From Peribacillus deserti (GTDB lineage Bacteria > Bacillota > Bacilli > Bacillales > DSM-1321): a DNA stretch of 64,000 bases. Below, piece after piece: positions 26,620 through 37,500 of the stretch. Under the pieces are notes generated by a model that was given only the letters and a program-made list of their open reading frames with translations, did no database searches and was not told the DNA's origin. Both the position numbers and the translations under genes were made by a program. Within the stretch, counting starts at the first letter, position 1. Each line of letters starts with the position of its first letter. Location: contig NZ_JAFBFI010000008.1 in NCBI RefSeq assembly GCF_016909175.1, positions 62,001 to 126,000 on the forward strand, in the 5' to 3' direction.

Positions 26620-26733
26620 TTTTGTTCCTGTATTACGGGTTGAACCTCTAAGGATACATACTCATGTTCAGAAGACTCTATCCGTAGAGTTTGTTATTAT
26701 AGGGTTAAAAAGAAGCTTGAAAGGAATGGAATA

Positions 26734-28688
26734 ATGTCGGTTATTAGACGCAATGATCCTTGTTCGTGTGGGAGCGGAAAAAAATATAAGAAATGCTGCG
26801 GGAAGGATAATATCATGTCGCTTGCACTTCTTATTGAAGATGAGCTGAATGAGATGATAGCAGATATTATGAGCTATGCTATGGCTTACTACCAAAGAGA
26901 AATGGAAAGTTCATTAGAAGAGTACTATCAGTCATTTGATATTCCTGATGAAGCCCGGGACATGTTCCACTTTTTTGCCGTCATATGGTTTATTTTTTGT
27001 GTAGAGATCAATGGGACAACTATAATGGCTGAGTATGCAGATAAGCACGAAAGGAATTACCGTCCAAGAATAAAGGATATACTCCAGAAATGGAAGTCTG
27101 GAAGGCCATCTATTACAGTCATAAAGCAACAGGTCGGGGATCTTTTGGTTACTGTGGAGGATCTATTCACAAAAGAAGAATATAAGATGAAAGTGAAGGA
27201 TAAAGGTATACAAGTTGACATTGGCGGCCTAGTATTAGGAGTTATTTTACCCGCCGGAGACAACTCCATCTGCTTTTCAACATTTCTTGACACTCCAGCT
27301 GTGCACTCACAGAATTTGAAGAATTCTGTATTCCGTATCTATGAGGCTAGCGGGACAGAAGATCCTAAAGAATTCATGGCTGAATCATTTTTAAAGGTGC
27401 TCCATCTATGTATGTTTGGAGAAGCTGAGGAGCTGGTATGGAGTTCGGAAAAACATAAGGAAGTAGCAGAAAACTTTAAGGAATTCATGATGGATGAAGG
27501 ACAGGATGAGGCATTTCTTCGTGTCGGTGTGTGTTTGTGGAGTGATTTTTGCTCGCGAAAAAACCCCGTAATCAAAAAATCTGAAATATATGAAGCTGCT
27601 TTAATTTATCTAGTTGATAAATTAGTTCCTTTCGGCGGTTATTATACACAAAGGACCTCGCAGAACGATACGGTGTTTCCGCTGCTAGTATATCTACGAG
27701 ATTTAAGGATATGGAGCATGTTTTATCTGATGAGATTGATGAACTGCTGGAGATACGTGAAAGAACAGAGTTAGATCTTTACCGGGACAACTTTCAAGAT
27801 AATATGGAAAACAATCTGCCGATACCACAAGCTGATCTTGAGCGGGAGCTCCTTCAGCTTCAGCGTGGGATAAGTGAGCAGAACTTTGAATCGATGGATC
27901 AGATTCAGGAGTATCTAAACAGCAAAATTAATAATCCTAAATGTACAAAAAACAAATTATCTACAAAAGAAAAAGCACAGGATCTCTTATTTGATGCATA
28001 TGAGGCGACAGGAAAAAGGAGGCTGCAGCTGGCAGAAGAGGCATTAAAATTAAATCCCAATAGTCCTGATGCCTACATTATTCTGGCAGAAGCTGAAAAG
28101 AATCCTGAGGAAAGGCTCAGCTTATATAAAGCCGGTCTTGAGGCAGGGGAGAAAGAGCTTGGTAAGTCATTTATCAGGGATAATAAGGGATATTTTTGGG
28201 GGCTTACTGAAACCCGTCCATATATGAGGGTTAAATATACTTATGCAGCGCTATTGCAAACACTGGGCAGACTTCAAGAAGCTGTAGCCCAGTATGAAGA
28301 GCTTCTCGAACTAAACCCGGGTGACAACCAAGGTGTAAGGTATGGATTGTTTACAGCGTATGTAGAAGCCGGTCATATTCAAGAAGCGGAGGCTTTATTG
28401 AAGAAATATAATGAAGAATCAAACGCACATGGAGCATTTAATAACTTGCTCATTGAATATGTAAAAAATGGACTAACTCAAAAAACCAAAAGATTAATAA
28501 AAAGGGCGAAAGCGTTGAATCCATTTGTCATAGATTATTTAACAGGCAAAAAGAAACTCCCGAATGAAGAAGTCAATTCCTATATCCTGGGAAGCGAATC
28601 AGAGGCAGCTGTGTATGCAGTTGAGCATATTCATTTATGGGAGCGGCATGTGGAATTGGTAGAATGGCTTGCGGCCGGATCCAGCTAA
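26734..28688 (+). pseudogene. SEC-C / HTH / TPR protein split by a one-base frameshift
   Basis: Two overlapping frames make up one gene. The first (26734-27774) begins RRNDPCSCGSGKKYKKCCGK, a SEC-C zinc motif, followed by about 290 residues without known motifs. The second (open before 27711, ending 28688) has three TPR-like units, e.g. AALLQTLGRLQEAVAQYEELLELNPGDNQ and LAEEALKLNPNSPDAY. Joining the frames near 27650 restores KDLAERYGVSAASISTRFKDM, an obvious helix-turn-helix helix pair. The run ACAAAGGAC reads TQRT in frame 1 and needs one more A (ACA CAA AAG GAC) to read TQKD, so a one-base deletion in the A run is the simplest explanation. Normal product would be about 650 residues: SEC-C, HTH, then TPR. 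ATG follows AAAGGAATGG; a terminator follows. Confidence 0.8.
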
Positions 28689-28692
28689 ATAG

Positions 28693-28731
28693 AAAAAATC
28701 CTTTCGCATTTGAAGTGTGGAAGGGTTTTTT
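28693..28731 (+). terminator. Rho-independent terminator
   Basis: AAATCCTTTCGCA pairs with TGTGGAAGGGTTTTTT. Confidence 0.7.
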
Positions 28732-28751
28732 ACCAGAACATCTAAAAATAA

Positions 28752-28870
28752 TTGCTTGAAGCTTGAAATGATGATAGAATTTTTTTAATATATTTGAGAT
28801 TATGGATTGTTACTGTTAAATCAGGCAAAACCTAAAGCTAATGTACCCTTATTAGTTTTAGGTTTTATTT
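28752..28870 (+). promoter_or_regulatory. licT promoter, RAT 1 and overlapping terminator
   Basis: Promoter TTGCTT (28752)-17-TAGAAT (28775). A ribonucleic antiterminator (RAT) fills 28804-28832, beginning GGATTGTTACTG and ending CAGGCAAAACC. Its 3' end overlaps a terminator formed by AAACCTAAA and TTTAGGTTT, ending in TTTATTT by 28870. LicT binding to the RAT would block the terminator, so licT appears to be positively autoregulated. Confidence 0.85.
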
Positions 28871-28905
28871 ATTTTCTTACAATTTTCGGGATAAAGGTGA
28901 TACAT

Positions 28906-29739
28906 GTGAAAATCGCAAAAGTATTTAATAATAATGTGATCAGTGTCCTGGACAATCAAAATAAGGAATTAGTTGTAATGGGCAGAGGCCTGGCGTTTCA
29001 AAAGAAGGCTGGCGACATGGTGGATGAATCCAAGGTCGAGAAGATTTTTAAATTAGACAGTAAGGATGTTTCGGAAAAATTTAAAACCTTATTATATGAA
29101 GTTCCAATGGAATATATGGAGATTTGCGAGGAAATTATCAATCTTGCGAAAGTAAGACTAGGTAAAAACCTGAATGAAAGTATTTATGTATCATTAACAG
29201 ACCATATTAATTTTGCAATTGAGAGGCATAAAAAAGGGATTACCATCTCTAATGCATTGCTTTGGGAAATTAAAAGAATATACAGAGAGGAGCTTGCTGT
29301 TGGTTTAGAAGCGCTGAACCTGATCCAGAACAAACTGGGGATTTCTCTTCCCGAGGATGAGGCAGGTTTTATCGCCATGCATGTGGTCAATGCCGAGTTG
29401 AACGAAGAGATGCCTAATGTAGTAAATATTACGAAATTAACTCAGGATATACTAAATATAGTAAAGTATCATTTTAAAATAGAGATCGATGAAGAATCTT
29501 TGAATTATTACCGGTTCTTAACTCATCTTAAATTCTTCGCACAGCGTCTTTTCAGTGAGACCAACTTAGACAGCCAGGATGATTTTCTCTACGAAATGGT
29601 GAAAGAAAAGCATATAGCTGCCTTTGCCTGTGTCATGAAGATTAAGGAGTATATTGAAAAAACACATAAACATACATTGACTAAAGAAGAGATGGGTTAT
29701 TTAACGATTCATATTGCCAGGGTTGTGAACAGAAATTAA
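28906..29739 (+). CDS. licT: BglG/LicT family transcription antiterminator
   Basis: An RNA-binding antiterminator of 277 residues, the same length as B. subtilis LicT. The co-antiterminator domain is residues 1-55 (KIAKVFNNNVISVLD, LVVMGRGLAFQKKAGD). PRD1 and PRD2 follow, with the four regulatory histidines at H100, H159, H207 and H269, identical in numbering to LicT. PRD1 is dephosphorylated by the inducing PTS (BglP) and PRD2 is phosphorylated by HPr as a catabolite signal. The open frame extends 33 codons upstream through the RAT and terminator, so the GTG at 28906 behind AAGGTGAT is the start. Three RATs in this locus are its targets. Confidence 0.95.
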   Translation: MKIAKVFNNNVISVLDNQNKELVVMGRGLAFQKKAGDMVDESKVEKIFKLDSKDVSEKFKTLLYEVPMEYMEICEEIINLAKVRLGKNLNESIYVSLTDHINFAIERHKKGITISNALLWEIKRIYREELAVGLEALNLIQNKLGISLPEDEAGFIAMHVVNAELNEEMPNVVNITKLTQDILNIVKYHFKIEIDEESLNYYRFLTHLKFFAQRLFSETNLDSQDDFLYEMVKEKHIAAFACVMKIKEYIEKTHKHTLTKEEMGYLTIHIARVVNRN

Positions 29740-29760
29740 TTAAAGAACAAAAAGAAAGCG

Positions 29761-29790
29761 TTGACATAAAATGAAAGCGCATGCTAAAAT
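29761..29790 (+). promoter_or_regulatory. bglP promoter with cre box
   Basis: TTGACA at 29761-29766 and TAAAAT at 29785-29790, spaced by 18. ATGAAAGCGCATGCT at 29771-29785 fits the CcpA cre consensus WTGNAANCGNWNNCW at every position and lies between -35 and -10, predicting strong repression by CcpA on glucose. Confidence 0.85.
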
Positions 29791-29816
29791 TTAATTATAA
29801 ATTAATTAATTTACTA

Positions 29817-29889
29817 GGATTGTTACTGGTTAAGCAGGCAAAACCTAAACCATAAGGTACTTAGGTATCTCATGGTTTGGGTTTTTTTT
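29817..29889 (+). promoter_or_regulatory. RAT 2 with overlapping terminator
   Basis: RAT at 29817-29845 (GGATTGTTACTGG to GCAGGCAAAACC). Its end is the 5' arm of a terminator AAACCTAAACCAT / ATGGTTTGGGTTT followed by eight T. First of two consecutive LicT switches in the bglP leader. Confidence 0.9.
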
Positions 29890-29976
29890 ATACCCTTGAA
29901 CCTGTCAATCCTAAATTTCTCCATAGTGTATTGGCCGTACAATATGGATCGTACAAAGTTCATACACCGTTTATCA

Positions 29977-30066
29977 GGATTGTTACTGGCAAGGGCAGGC
30001 AAAACCTGAACAGCTGACTGGCACTATTTTATCTGTGCCCAGGAGCTGTTCAGGTTATTTTTTTAC
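29977..30066 (+). promoter_or_regulatory. RAT 3 with overlapping terminator
   Basis: RAT at 29977-30005 (GGATTGTTACTGG to GCAGGCAAAACC). Overlapping terminator arms AACCTGAACAGCT and AGCTGTTCAGGTT with a long loop, then ATTTTTTTACC. It lies 88 bp after terminator 2 and just before bglP. Confidence 0.9.
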
Positions 30067-30085
30067 CAAAAGGGAGGGTCCTGGG

Positions 30086-31948
30086 ATGGACTACAAGAAA
30101 ATGGCTATCAGTATTGTTGAATTAGTCGGCGGAGAAGAAAACATCCACCATGTTATTCACTGTATGACTAGACTTAGATTTAATCTGGCTGACCAGAGCA
30201 AAGTGGACCGCAAACAGCTGGAGAAGGTGCCAGGTGTCATGGGTACGAATATCAGCGGTGCGCAATTCCAAATTATTATCGGCAATGATGTTCCTAAAGT
30301 ATATAACGCTATTTTAGAAAACACTTCTATTAAACTGGAAGGAAGCAGTAAACAGTCAGGAAAAAAGACCAATGTTTTAAGCGGAATTTTTGATGTCATT
30401 TCAGGTGTATTTACACCAATCCTGCCAGCCATCGCCGGTGCCGGGATGATTAAAGGGCTGCTGGCAATTGCTCTTACATTTGGCTGGCTTTCGGATAAGA
30501 GTCAAGTCTATATCATTCTAAATGCTATCGGAGATGGAGCGTTTTACTTCCTCCCAATTCTATTGGCGGTTAGTGCAGCCAGAAAGTTCGGCAGCAATAT
30601 ATATGTAGCGGCAGCTATCGGTGCAGCTCTCCTGCATCCAACTATAACGGCTTTGTTAAGCTCCGGTGAGAAGGTTGCCTTTCTCGGAATTCCCGTAACT
30701 GCTGTTACGTATTCATCTACCGTTATCCCAATTCTATTGGCGGTCTGGATTGCTTCTTATGTAGAAAAGTGGATTGACAAAGTGATCCCGAGCATGTTCA
30801 AGCTCATTGTTGTTCCAACATTAACAATGCTTGTGATTGTACCTGTTACATTAATTGCAGTGGGACCGCTTGGTTCAATTATAGGAAACTGGCTTTCTAT
30901 GGGAGTTGGCGCACTGTTTGCTAACACAGGCCTTTTTGCAGGCCTGATATTAGGCGGCACATGGTCACTCATCATCATGACGGGTATGCATTATGCATTC
31001 ATTCCAATATCGATGAACAACATTGCCACAAAAGGATATGACTTCCTTCTGCCTTCCATGTTTATGGCAAATATGGGCCAGGCGGGTGCAGCTTTCGCAG
31101 TAGCACTGAAATCTAAAAATAAATCCTTTAAATCCCTGGCGATGACTACAAGTCTTACAGCTCTTATGGGGATAACTGAACCAGCTATGTATGGTGTAAA
31201 TATGCGCTTGAAAAAGCCTTTTATCGGTGCACTGGCTGGCGGAGCTGTGGGAGGAGCTTACTATAGTGCCGTCGGAGTAAAATACTTTATTCTAGGCGGA
31301 AATGTCGGACTTCCAGGTATCGCATCCTTTATCGGTTCAACGTTTGTACTTGCTGTGCTAGGGTTCCCAATTGCTTTCGCGGCTGGTGCTATCTCAGCAT
31401 TTATTCTTGGGTTTGAAGATTTGGAAAGTGAAGAAGAAGGCAAAGCGCCAGCTACTGAAAAAGCTGAAACTAATGGACGCAAGGTAATCGTTGCAGCTGA
31501 AGAGCTGTACAGCCCAATTAAAGGTGAAGTTGTCTCACTTAGTGAAGTAAACGATCCTACTTTCTCCACAGGAATTATGGGACAGGGTATTGCTATTAAG
31601 CCAGAAGAAGGGAAGGTAGTATCGCCTGTAGCAGGTAAAGTAACAACCATCTTTAAAACAAAGCATGCGATTGGTATTACAAGTGAAAATGGGGCAGAAA
31701 TCCTGATACATGTAGGTCTAAACACGGTTAAGCTTAATGGAGAGTACTTTACTGCACATGTAAGTGATGGAGATTTTGTAGAAGCGGGCAAAACGCTTGT
31801 AACATTTGACATGGAGGCTATTAAAGCAGAAGGCTATGACCTTATCACTCCTGTGATCATAACAAATACCGACCGCTATCAATCTATTTCGCCGGTAAAA
31901 GAAGGGAAAATAAATACAAAAGAAAAATTTATGGCTTTATTAGTGTAA
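30086..31948 (+). CDS. bglP: Beta-glucoside-specific PTS transporter subunit EIIBCA
   Basis: Takes up and phosphorylates aryl-beta-glucosides (salicin, arbutin) or cellobiose-like sugars. Order is B-C-A in 620 residues: EIIB with phospho-cysteine C26 in HHVIHCMTRLRF, a polytopic EIIC (about residues 100-450, GAGMIKGLLAIAL, ITEPAMYGVN), and EIIA with phospho-histidine H542 in ILIHVGLNTVKL. The open frame extends into the leader terminator; ATG at 30086 follows AGGGAGGGTCC. Expression depends on LicT at two tandem RATs and on CcpA. In the absence of sugar it should phosphorylate and inactivate LicT. Confidence 0.95.
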   Translation: MDYKKMAISIVELVGGEENIHHVIHCMTRLRFNLADQSKVDRKQLEKVPGVMGTNISGAQFQIIIGNDVPKVYNAILENTSIKLEGSSKQSGKKTNVLSGIFDVISGVFTPILPAIAGAGMIKGLLAIALTFGWLSDKSQVYIILNAIGDGAFYFLPILLAVSAARKFGSNIYVAAAIGAALLHPTITALLSSGEKVAFLGIPVTAVTYSSTVIPILLAVWIASYVEKWIDKVIPSMFKLIVVPTLTMLVIVPVTLIAVGPLGSIIGNWLSMGVGALFANTGLFAGLILGGTWSLIIMTGMHYAFIPISMNNIATKGYDFLLPSMFMANMGQAGAAFAVALKSKNKSFKSLAMTTSLTALMGITEPAMYGVNMRLKKPFIGALAGGAVGGAYYSAVGVKYFILGGNVGLPGIASFIGSTFVLAVLGFPIAFAAGAISAFILGFEDLESEEEGKAPATEKAETNGRKVIVAAEELYSPIKGEVVSLSEVNDPTFSTGIMGQGIAIKPEEGKVVSPVAGKVTTIFKTKHAIGITSENGAEILIHVGLNTVKLNGEYFTAHVSDGDFVEAGKTLVTFDMEAIKAEGYDLITPVIITNTDRYQSISPVKEGKINTKEKFMALLV

Positions 31949-31999
31949 GAGTGGCATATCCAGGGGAAATTGCCCCCTGGGTTACTTAAATAATTATAA

Positions 32000-33457
<1,458 letters not shown>

Positions 33458-33463
33458 TCATTC

Positions 33464-33493
33464 AAAAACGCCGGTTTAAGCCGGCGTTTTTTT
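33464..33493 (+). terminator. Rho-independent terminator after bglH
   Basis: AAAAACGCCGG and CCGGCGTTTTTTT around TTTAAG. Confidence 0.9.
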
Positions 33494-33642
33494 AGGTGCA
33501 ATTTCAGTTATCTGAGAAAAGCCCTTGTAACCAAGTCTAATCTTTAAATCAGCAACTGAACTTAAAAGCTGCTAACAGATTGGAATTTTTGCTCTCAAAC
33601 CTATTGAGCTAGCTCGTACGCGAGGTCCGCTAGCCCTTTAGA

Positions 33643-34176
33643 TTATTTCTCTGATGCTGTTGAAGGGTTTATCGGAATATTATTAATTTCAGCTTTCAAT
33701 ACATCTCGGAAGACATTGGCAGCAACCCCATTAAAATTATTGTATAGATCGGATAAGTCATCGTTAAAAAATTGGATGACTCTTTTTGAAAAAACGGGGA
33801 ATAATCCGATTGTACCTGGAGTAATAGATCGTGATACAGCCATTTTAAAATAGCGGTTTGTATTTAAGGCTTGGTCAAATAATTCCTCAAGCTGGCGCGG
33901 AGTAAAATTCTTTTTTAGTGGCTTTACTGTTTTCCCGCGAACGATCACCACTGTATTTACTACGATGTTCCCAAAGTGTTTTCGATTTTCTAGAATAGCA
34001 GCCAATGCTCTGGCTTTACTGCTGCCTTGTACAATAACCGGGATAAGATATTCACCATTTGGAAGCTCTTTTATTTCTTTTACATTAACAAGCGGATCTT
34101 TACCTATTGAATTCTTGACTTCATTAAAATAAGTGAACTGAGGAGGACTTAATCGAAGGGAATTTGACTGATTCAT
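33643..34176 (-). CDS. Conserved-looking hypothetical protein, 177 residues
   Basis: A soluble protein without signal peptide, membrane segments or motifs I recognise. It begins NQSNSLRLSPPQFTYFNEV and contains a strand-rich central part (EYLIPVIVQGSS, IVVNTVVIVRGKTVKPL) and a C-terminal helical region (FFNDDLSDLYNNFNGVAANVF). ATG follows AGAAGGAATGCA. The codon use and length speak for a real gene. It lies alone on the minus strand between bglH and a methyltransferase gene. A GCTAGC-type hairpin at 33607-33632 may be its terminator. Confidence 0.6.
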   Translation of the reverse strand: MNQSNSLRLSPPQFTYFNEVKNSIGKDPLVNVKEIKELPNGEYLIPVIVQGSSKARALAAILENRKHFGNIVVNTVVIVRGKTVKPLKKNFTPRQLEELFDQALNTNRYFKMAVSRSITPGTIGLFPVFSKRVIQFFNDDLSDLYNNFNGVAANVFRDVLKAEINNIPINPSTASEK

Positions 34177-34439
34177 TGCATTCCTTCTCTCTTTTATTTT
34201 TTATATCCTATGAGAGAAGCTCATAATATGACACTGAAAAATAGTAATAGTTTTAGAGAATTGTATGTGCTGGGAAGTCAGCGCCTGGTTTCGTGATAGA
34301 TTGTAAGGAAGAAATAGCTATTTGTTAACGAAACCCGGATAGACACAAATAGCGAGAGCGAGGATAAATATTCTTGCTGTACGATTAGGTATAATAAGAA
34401 GATAGAAACTTTAAGATAGAGAAAGAGACAGGAGTTAAC

Positions 34440-35039
34440 ATGAAAGAATATTATTACGATAAGCTGCTCAACATCAAGACGGCAGGAGACCAGCAGGGAT
34501 TTCATAAATCTTTGCATTATCATCGGTACGAACCAACACCGTATAGCGCGCTAGAAGTATTATTTAGTCATTACGAGTTGAATAGCCATGACCGGGTTGT
34601 TGATTTTGGATGCGGGAAAGGCAGGTTAAACTTTTATATTCATCACTTATTCAATTCTTCTGCTATTGGGATAGAAATGGATGAGGGTTTCTATGAGGAT
34701 GCTGTAAAAAATCGGAATACTTATTTCAAAGGCAATATGATTCGTAATAACATTCAATTTCGCTGCTGCCTGGCGGAGGACTACAGCATTGACCCATCGG
34801 ATAACCGCTTTTATTTTTTTAATCCATTTTCCGGGAAGGTGTTTATAAAAGTAGTCAATCATATTCTCCAGTCTGTGGAGGAATTTAATCGGCAAGTTGA
34901 GCTGATATTGTACTATCCACCGCTTGATTATATATACTATCTAGAAAACGATACGGATTTTCAACTCATTAAAGAAATTGAATTGCCCGAGTATGCACGC
35001 AATATGAATGAGAGATTTTTAATCTATCGATTAGGATAA
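34440..35039 (+). CDS. Class I SAM-dependent methyltransferase
   Basis: A 199-residue methyltransferase. Motif I is VVDFGCGKGRLNFYI at about residue 53, motif II has AIGIEMDEGF, and FYFFNPFSG occupies the place of the catalytic/motif IV loop. The short size and the NPFSG motif suggest a small-molecule or protein methyltransferase rather than a DNA or rRNA base enzyme with NPPY. Substrate unknown. ATG follows ACAGGAGTTAAC. A terminator closes the gene at 35069-35102. Confidence 0.82.
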   Translation: MKEYYYDKLLNIKTAGDQQGFHKSLHYHRYEPTPYSALEVLFSHYELNSHDRVVDFGCGKGRLNFYIHHLFNSSAIGIEMDEGFYEDAVKNRNTYFKGNMIRNNIQFRCCLAEDYSIDPSDNRFYFFNPFSGKVFIKVVNHILQSVEEFNRQVELILYYPPLDYIYYLENDTDFQLIKEIELPEYARNMNERFLIYRLG

Positions 35040-35068
35040 AAGTGGATTTTCAAGAATAAAGCATTTGG

Positions 35069-35102
35069 AAAAAGGCATCTTTATGTTAAAAGATGCTTTT
35101 TT
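35069..35102 (+). terminator. Rho-independent terminator
   Basis: AAAAGGCATCTTT and AAAAGATGCTTTTTT. Confidence 0.85.
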
Positions 35103-35343
35103 CGACTGCATTGTTTGCCTCATCCACACGGGGCTTAGAATTCATATACGGGCAGTGCAGACAAAATCCCAATAAAAAGCTGGAAACCCCTGTGAATTTC
35201 TGAATTCCCCGTAACATTCAATATAGCTCTCGTAAACTTCAATTCTCCCCATAGCATATGCCTTTTTAATATGTCGAGCATCCGGAGAAATCCTAACGAT
35301 AATGATTGACACCAAACTCCTTAATATGTTATTTAAATATTGA

Positions 35344-35370
35344 TTAGCACTCGTCTGCGCAGAGTGCTAA
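35344..35370. promoter_or_regulatory. CIRCE operator (HrcA site) upstream of htpG
   Basis: TTAGCACTC-N9-GAGTGCTAA is a perfect match to the CIRCE consensus. It lies 51 bp before the htpG start, downstream of a TTGACA at 35306-35311. HrcA repression relieved on heat shock is predicted. The rest of 35103-35305 shows no gene. Confidence 0.95.
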
Positions 35371-35420
35371 AATGAACGTATGTAAAATAAATAAGTTGAA
35401 TTTCGAAAGGAGATCGTTAA

Positions 35421-37298
35421 ATGCAGACCAAACAATTTCAAGCAGAGTCTAAAAGGCTTTTAGAAATGATGATTAATTCGATTTATTCTCAGAAGGAAAT
35501 TTTTTTAAGAGAGTTAATTTCTAATGCCAGCGATGCCATTGATAAATTGTATTATAAGGCGCTGACAGATGAGCGTTTAAGCTTCGACAAGGACAGCTAT
35601 TACATAAAGGTTTCAGCGGACAAAGATAATCGAACATTAACCATCTCGGATACTGGGATTGGCATGACGCAGAAAGAGCTTGAAAATAATCTTGGAATTA
35701 TTGCCAAAAGCGGCTCTTTAGCATTTAAGAAAGAAAACCAAGTGGAAGACGGCCATGAAATCATCGGCCAGTTCGGAGTTGGGTTTTATTCCGCCTTTAT
35801 GACAGCTGATAAAGTTACTGTCATTACTAAAGCCTTGGACAGCGATACTGCCTATAAGTGGGAATCTTCAGGTGCTGACGGTTATACAATTGAGCCGTAT
35901 GAAAAGGACACAGCAGGAACTGAAATCACTTTAAAAATTAAAGAGAATACGGAAGAAGAAAGCTATGACGAGTACTTGGAAGAATACCGTTTAAAAGCGA
36001 TCATCAAAAAATATTCTGACTTCATCCGCTATCCTATTAAAATGGATGTGACCGAGAGAAAGCTTAAAGAAGGCAGCGAAAATGAATTTGAAGAGCTGAA
36101 AGAAGAGCAGATCGTCAATAGCATGGTTCCTATCTGGAAAAAGAATAAAAGTGAACTCACTTCAGAAGATTACGAGAATTTTTATGCAGAAAAGCATTAC
36201 GGTTTTGACAAGCCTCTAAAGCATATACATGTTAGTGTAGACGGAGCTGTTAGATATAACGCTATTTTATTTATTCCAGAGAAAATGCCTTTCGACTATT
36301 ATACTTCGGAATATGAAAAAGGACTGGAACTCTATTCAAATGGTGTATTAATTATGAATAAATGCTCCGATCTTCTTCCTGACCATTTTAGCTTTGTCAA
36401 AGGAATGGTTGATTCAGATGATTTATCTCTTAATATATCCAGAGAAATTTTACAGCATGACCGGCAGCTAAAGCTGATCGCGAAAAATATCAGCAAAAAA
36501 ATTAAAAGTGAATTGCAAGGCTTGTTGAAGAATGAGAGAGAGAAATACGAAGAATTTTATAAAGCCTTTGGCAGACAGTTAAAATACGGAGTGTACAGTG
36601 ACTACGGTACTCATAAGGAAGCTTTGCAGGACTTAATAATGTTCTACTCTTCAAAAGAGAAGAAGCTCGTAACCTTAGATGAATATGTTAATAGGATGCC
36701 TGAGGAACAAAAATATATCTATTATGCATCAGGAGAATCGCAGGAAAGAATTGAAAAACTGCCACAGACCGAATTAGTAGCTGACAAAGGCTATGAAATT
36801 CTCTATTTCACCGATGATATAGACGAATTTGCCATTCAAATGCTCATGTCGTACAAGGAAAAAGAATTCAAGTCTGTATCAAGCGGAAATCTGGGTTTTG
36901 AGGAAGAAAATAATCAGACGGATGCTTCAGAAGACGGCGAAAATAAAGAGCTCTTTGATTATATGAAGAACGTTTTATCCTCAAAAGTAAAGGATGTACG
37001 GGCATCAAAACGATTAAAATCACATCCCGTTTGTATCGCTGCGGACGGCCAGGTTTCCATAGAAATGGAAAAAATATTGAAATCTATGCCTAACAACCAG
37101 AATGTAGAGGCTGAAAAAGTGTTAGAAATTAACACCAATCATGAGGTCTTCCAATCCTTAAAAAATGCCTTTGAAAAAGATAAAGAGAAGTTAAATTTAT
37201 ATACTAATCTGTTATACAATCAAGCGCTGCTGATTGAAGGCCTGACCATCCAAGATCCAGTAGAGTTTACGAATGATATATGCAAAGTAATGGTGTGA
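35421..37298 (+). CDS. htpG: Molecular chaperone HtpG (bacterial Hsp90)
   Basis: ATP-dependent homodimeric chaperone of 625 residues. The N-terminal GHKL ATPase domain shows [19 protein letters not shown]-like sequence (here [18 protein letters not shown]), DTGIGMT, and [12 protein letters not shown]. The middle domain has [15 protein letters not shown] with the catalytic arginine, and the C-terminal dimerisation domain ends at residue 625. Length is normal. ATG follows CGAAAGGAGATCG. A perfect CIRCE lies in the leader, placing the gene under HrcA rather than the class III control known for B. subtilis htpG. Confidence 0.96.
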   Translation: MQTKQFQAESKRLLEMMINSIYSQKEIFLRELISNASDAIDKLYYKALTDERLSFDKDSYYIKVSADKDNRTLTISDTGIGMTQKELENNLGIIAKSGSLAFKKENQVEDGHEIIGQFGVGFYSAFMTADKVTVITKALDSDTAYKWESSGADGYTIEPYEKDTAGTEITLKIKENTEEESYDEYLEEYRLKAIIKKYSDFIRYPIKMDVTERKLKEGSENEFEELKEEQIVNSMVPIWKKNKSELTSEDYENFYAEKHYGFDKPLKHIHVSVDGAVRYNAILFIPEKMPFDYYTSEYEKGLELYSNGVLIMNKCSDLLPDHFSFVKGMVDSDDLSLNISREILQHDRQLKLIAKNISKKIKSELQGLLKNEREKYEEFYKAFGRQLKYGVYSDYGTHKEALQDLIMFYSSKEKKLVTLDEYVNRMPEEQKYIYYASGESQERIEKLPQTELVADKGYEILYFTDDIDEFAIQMLMSYKEKEFKSVSSGNLGFEEENNQTDASEDGENKELFDYMKNVLSSKVKDVRASKRLKSHPVCIAADGQVSIEMEKILKSMPNNQNVEAEKVLEINTNHEVFQSLKNAFEKDKEKLNLYTNLLYNQALLIEGLTIQDPVEFTNDICKVMV

Positions 37299-37319
37299 TC
37301 TTTTTTGCCCCTTACAATC

Positions 37320-37348
37320 AAGCATGGGTAGATTTCCCATGCTTTTTT
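37320..37348 (+). terminator. Rho-independent terminator after htpG
   Basis: AAGCATGGG and CCCATGCTTTTTT. Confidence 0.85.
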
Positions 37349-37500
37349 GCAGTTAAATCCTCCTCATTTCAATTAATTGACCAACAGAAATCCTTGTATC
37401 AATATTATAATGGAAGGAAGAAAATACGGGGATGAGGTGAAGGGCTTTACCTTATTCGTTTATTGTTTATATATAATATCACTGTAAATGAGGGAACACC

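Noticed and set aside
28807-28905. N-terminal extension of LicT in the open frame
   Set aside because: It covers the RAT and its terminator; the GTG at 28906 with AAGGTGAT restores the exact LicT length and histidine numbering.
33607-33632. GCTAGC repeats as a mobile-element end
   Set aside because: The sequence GCTAGC occurs twice and can form a hairpin, but there is no T run or partner repeat; at most a weak terminator.
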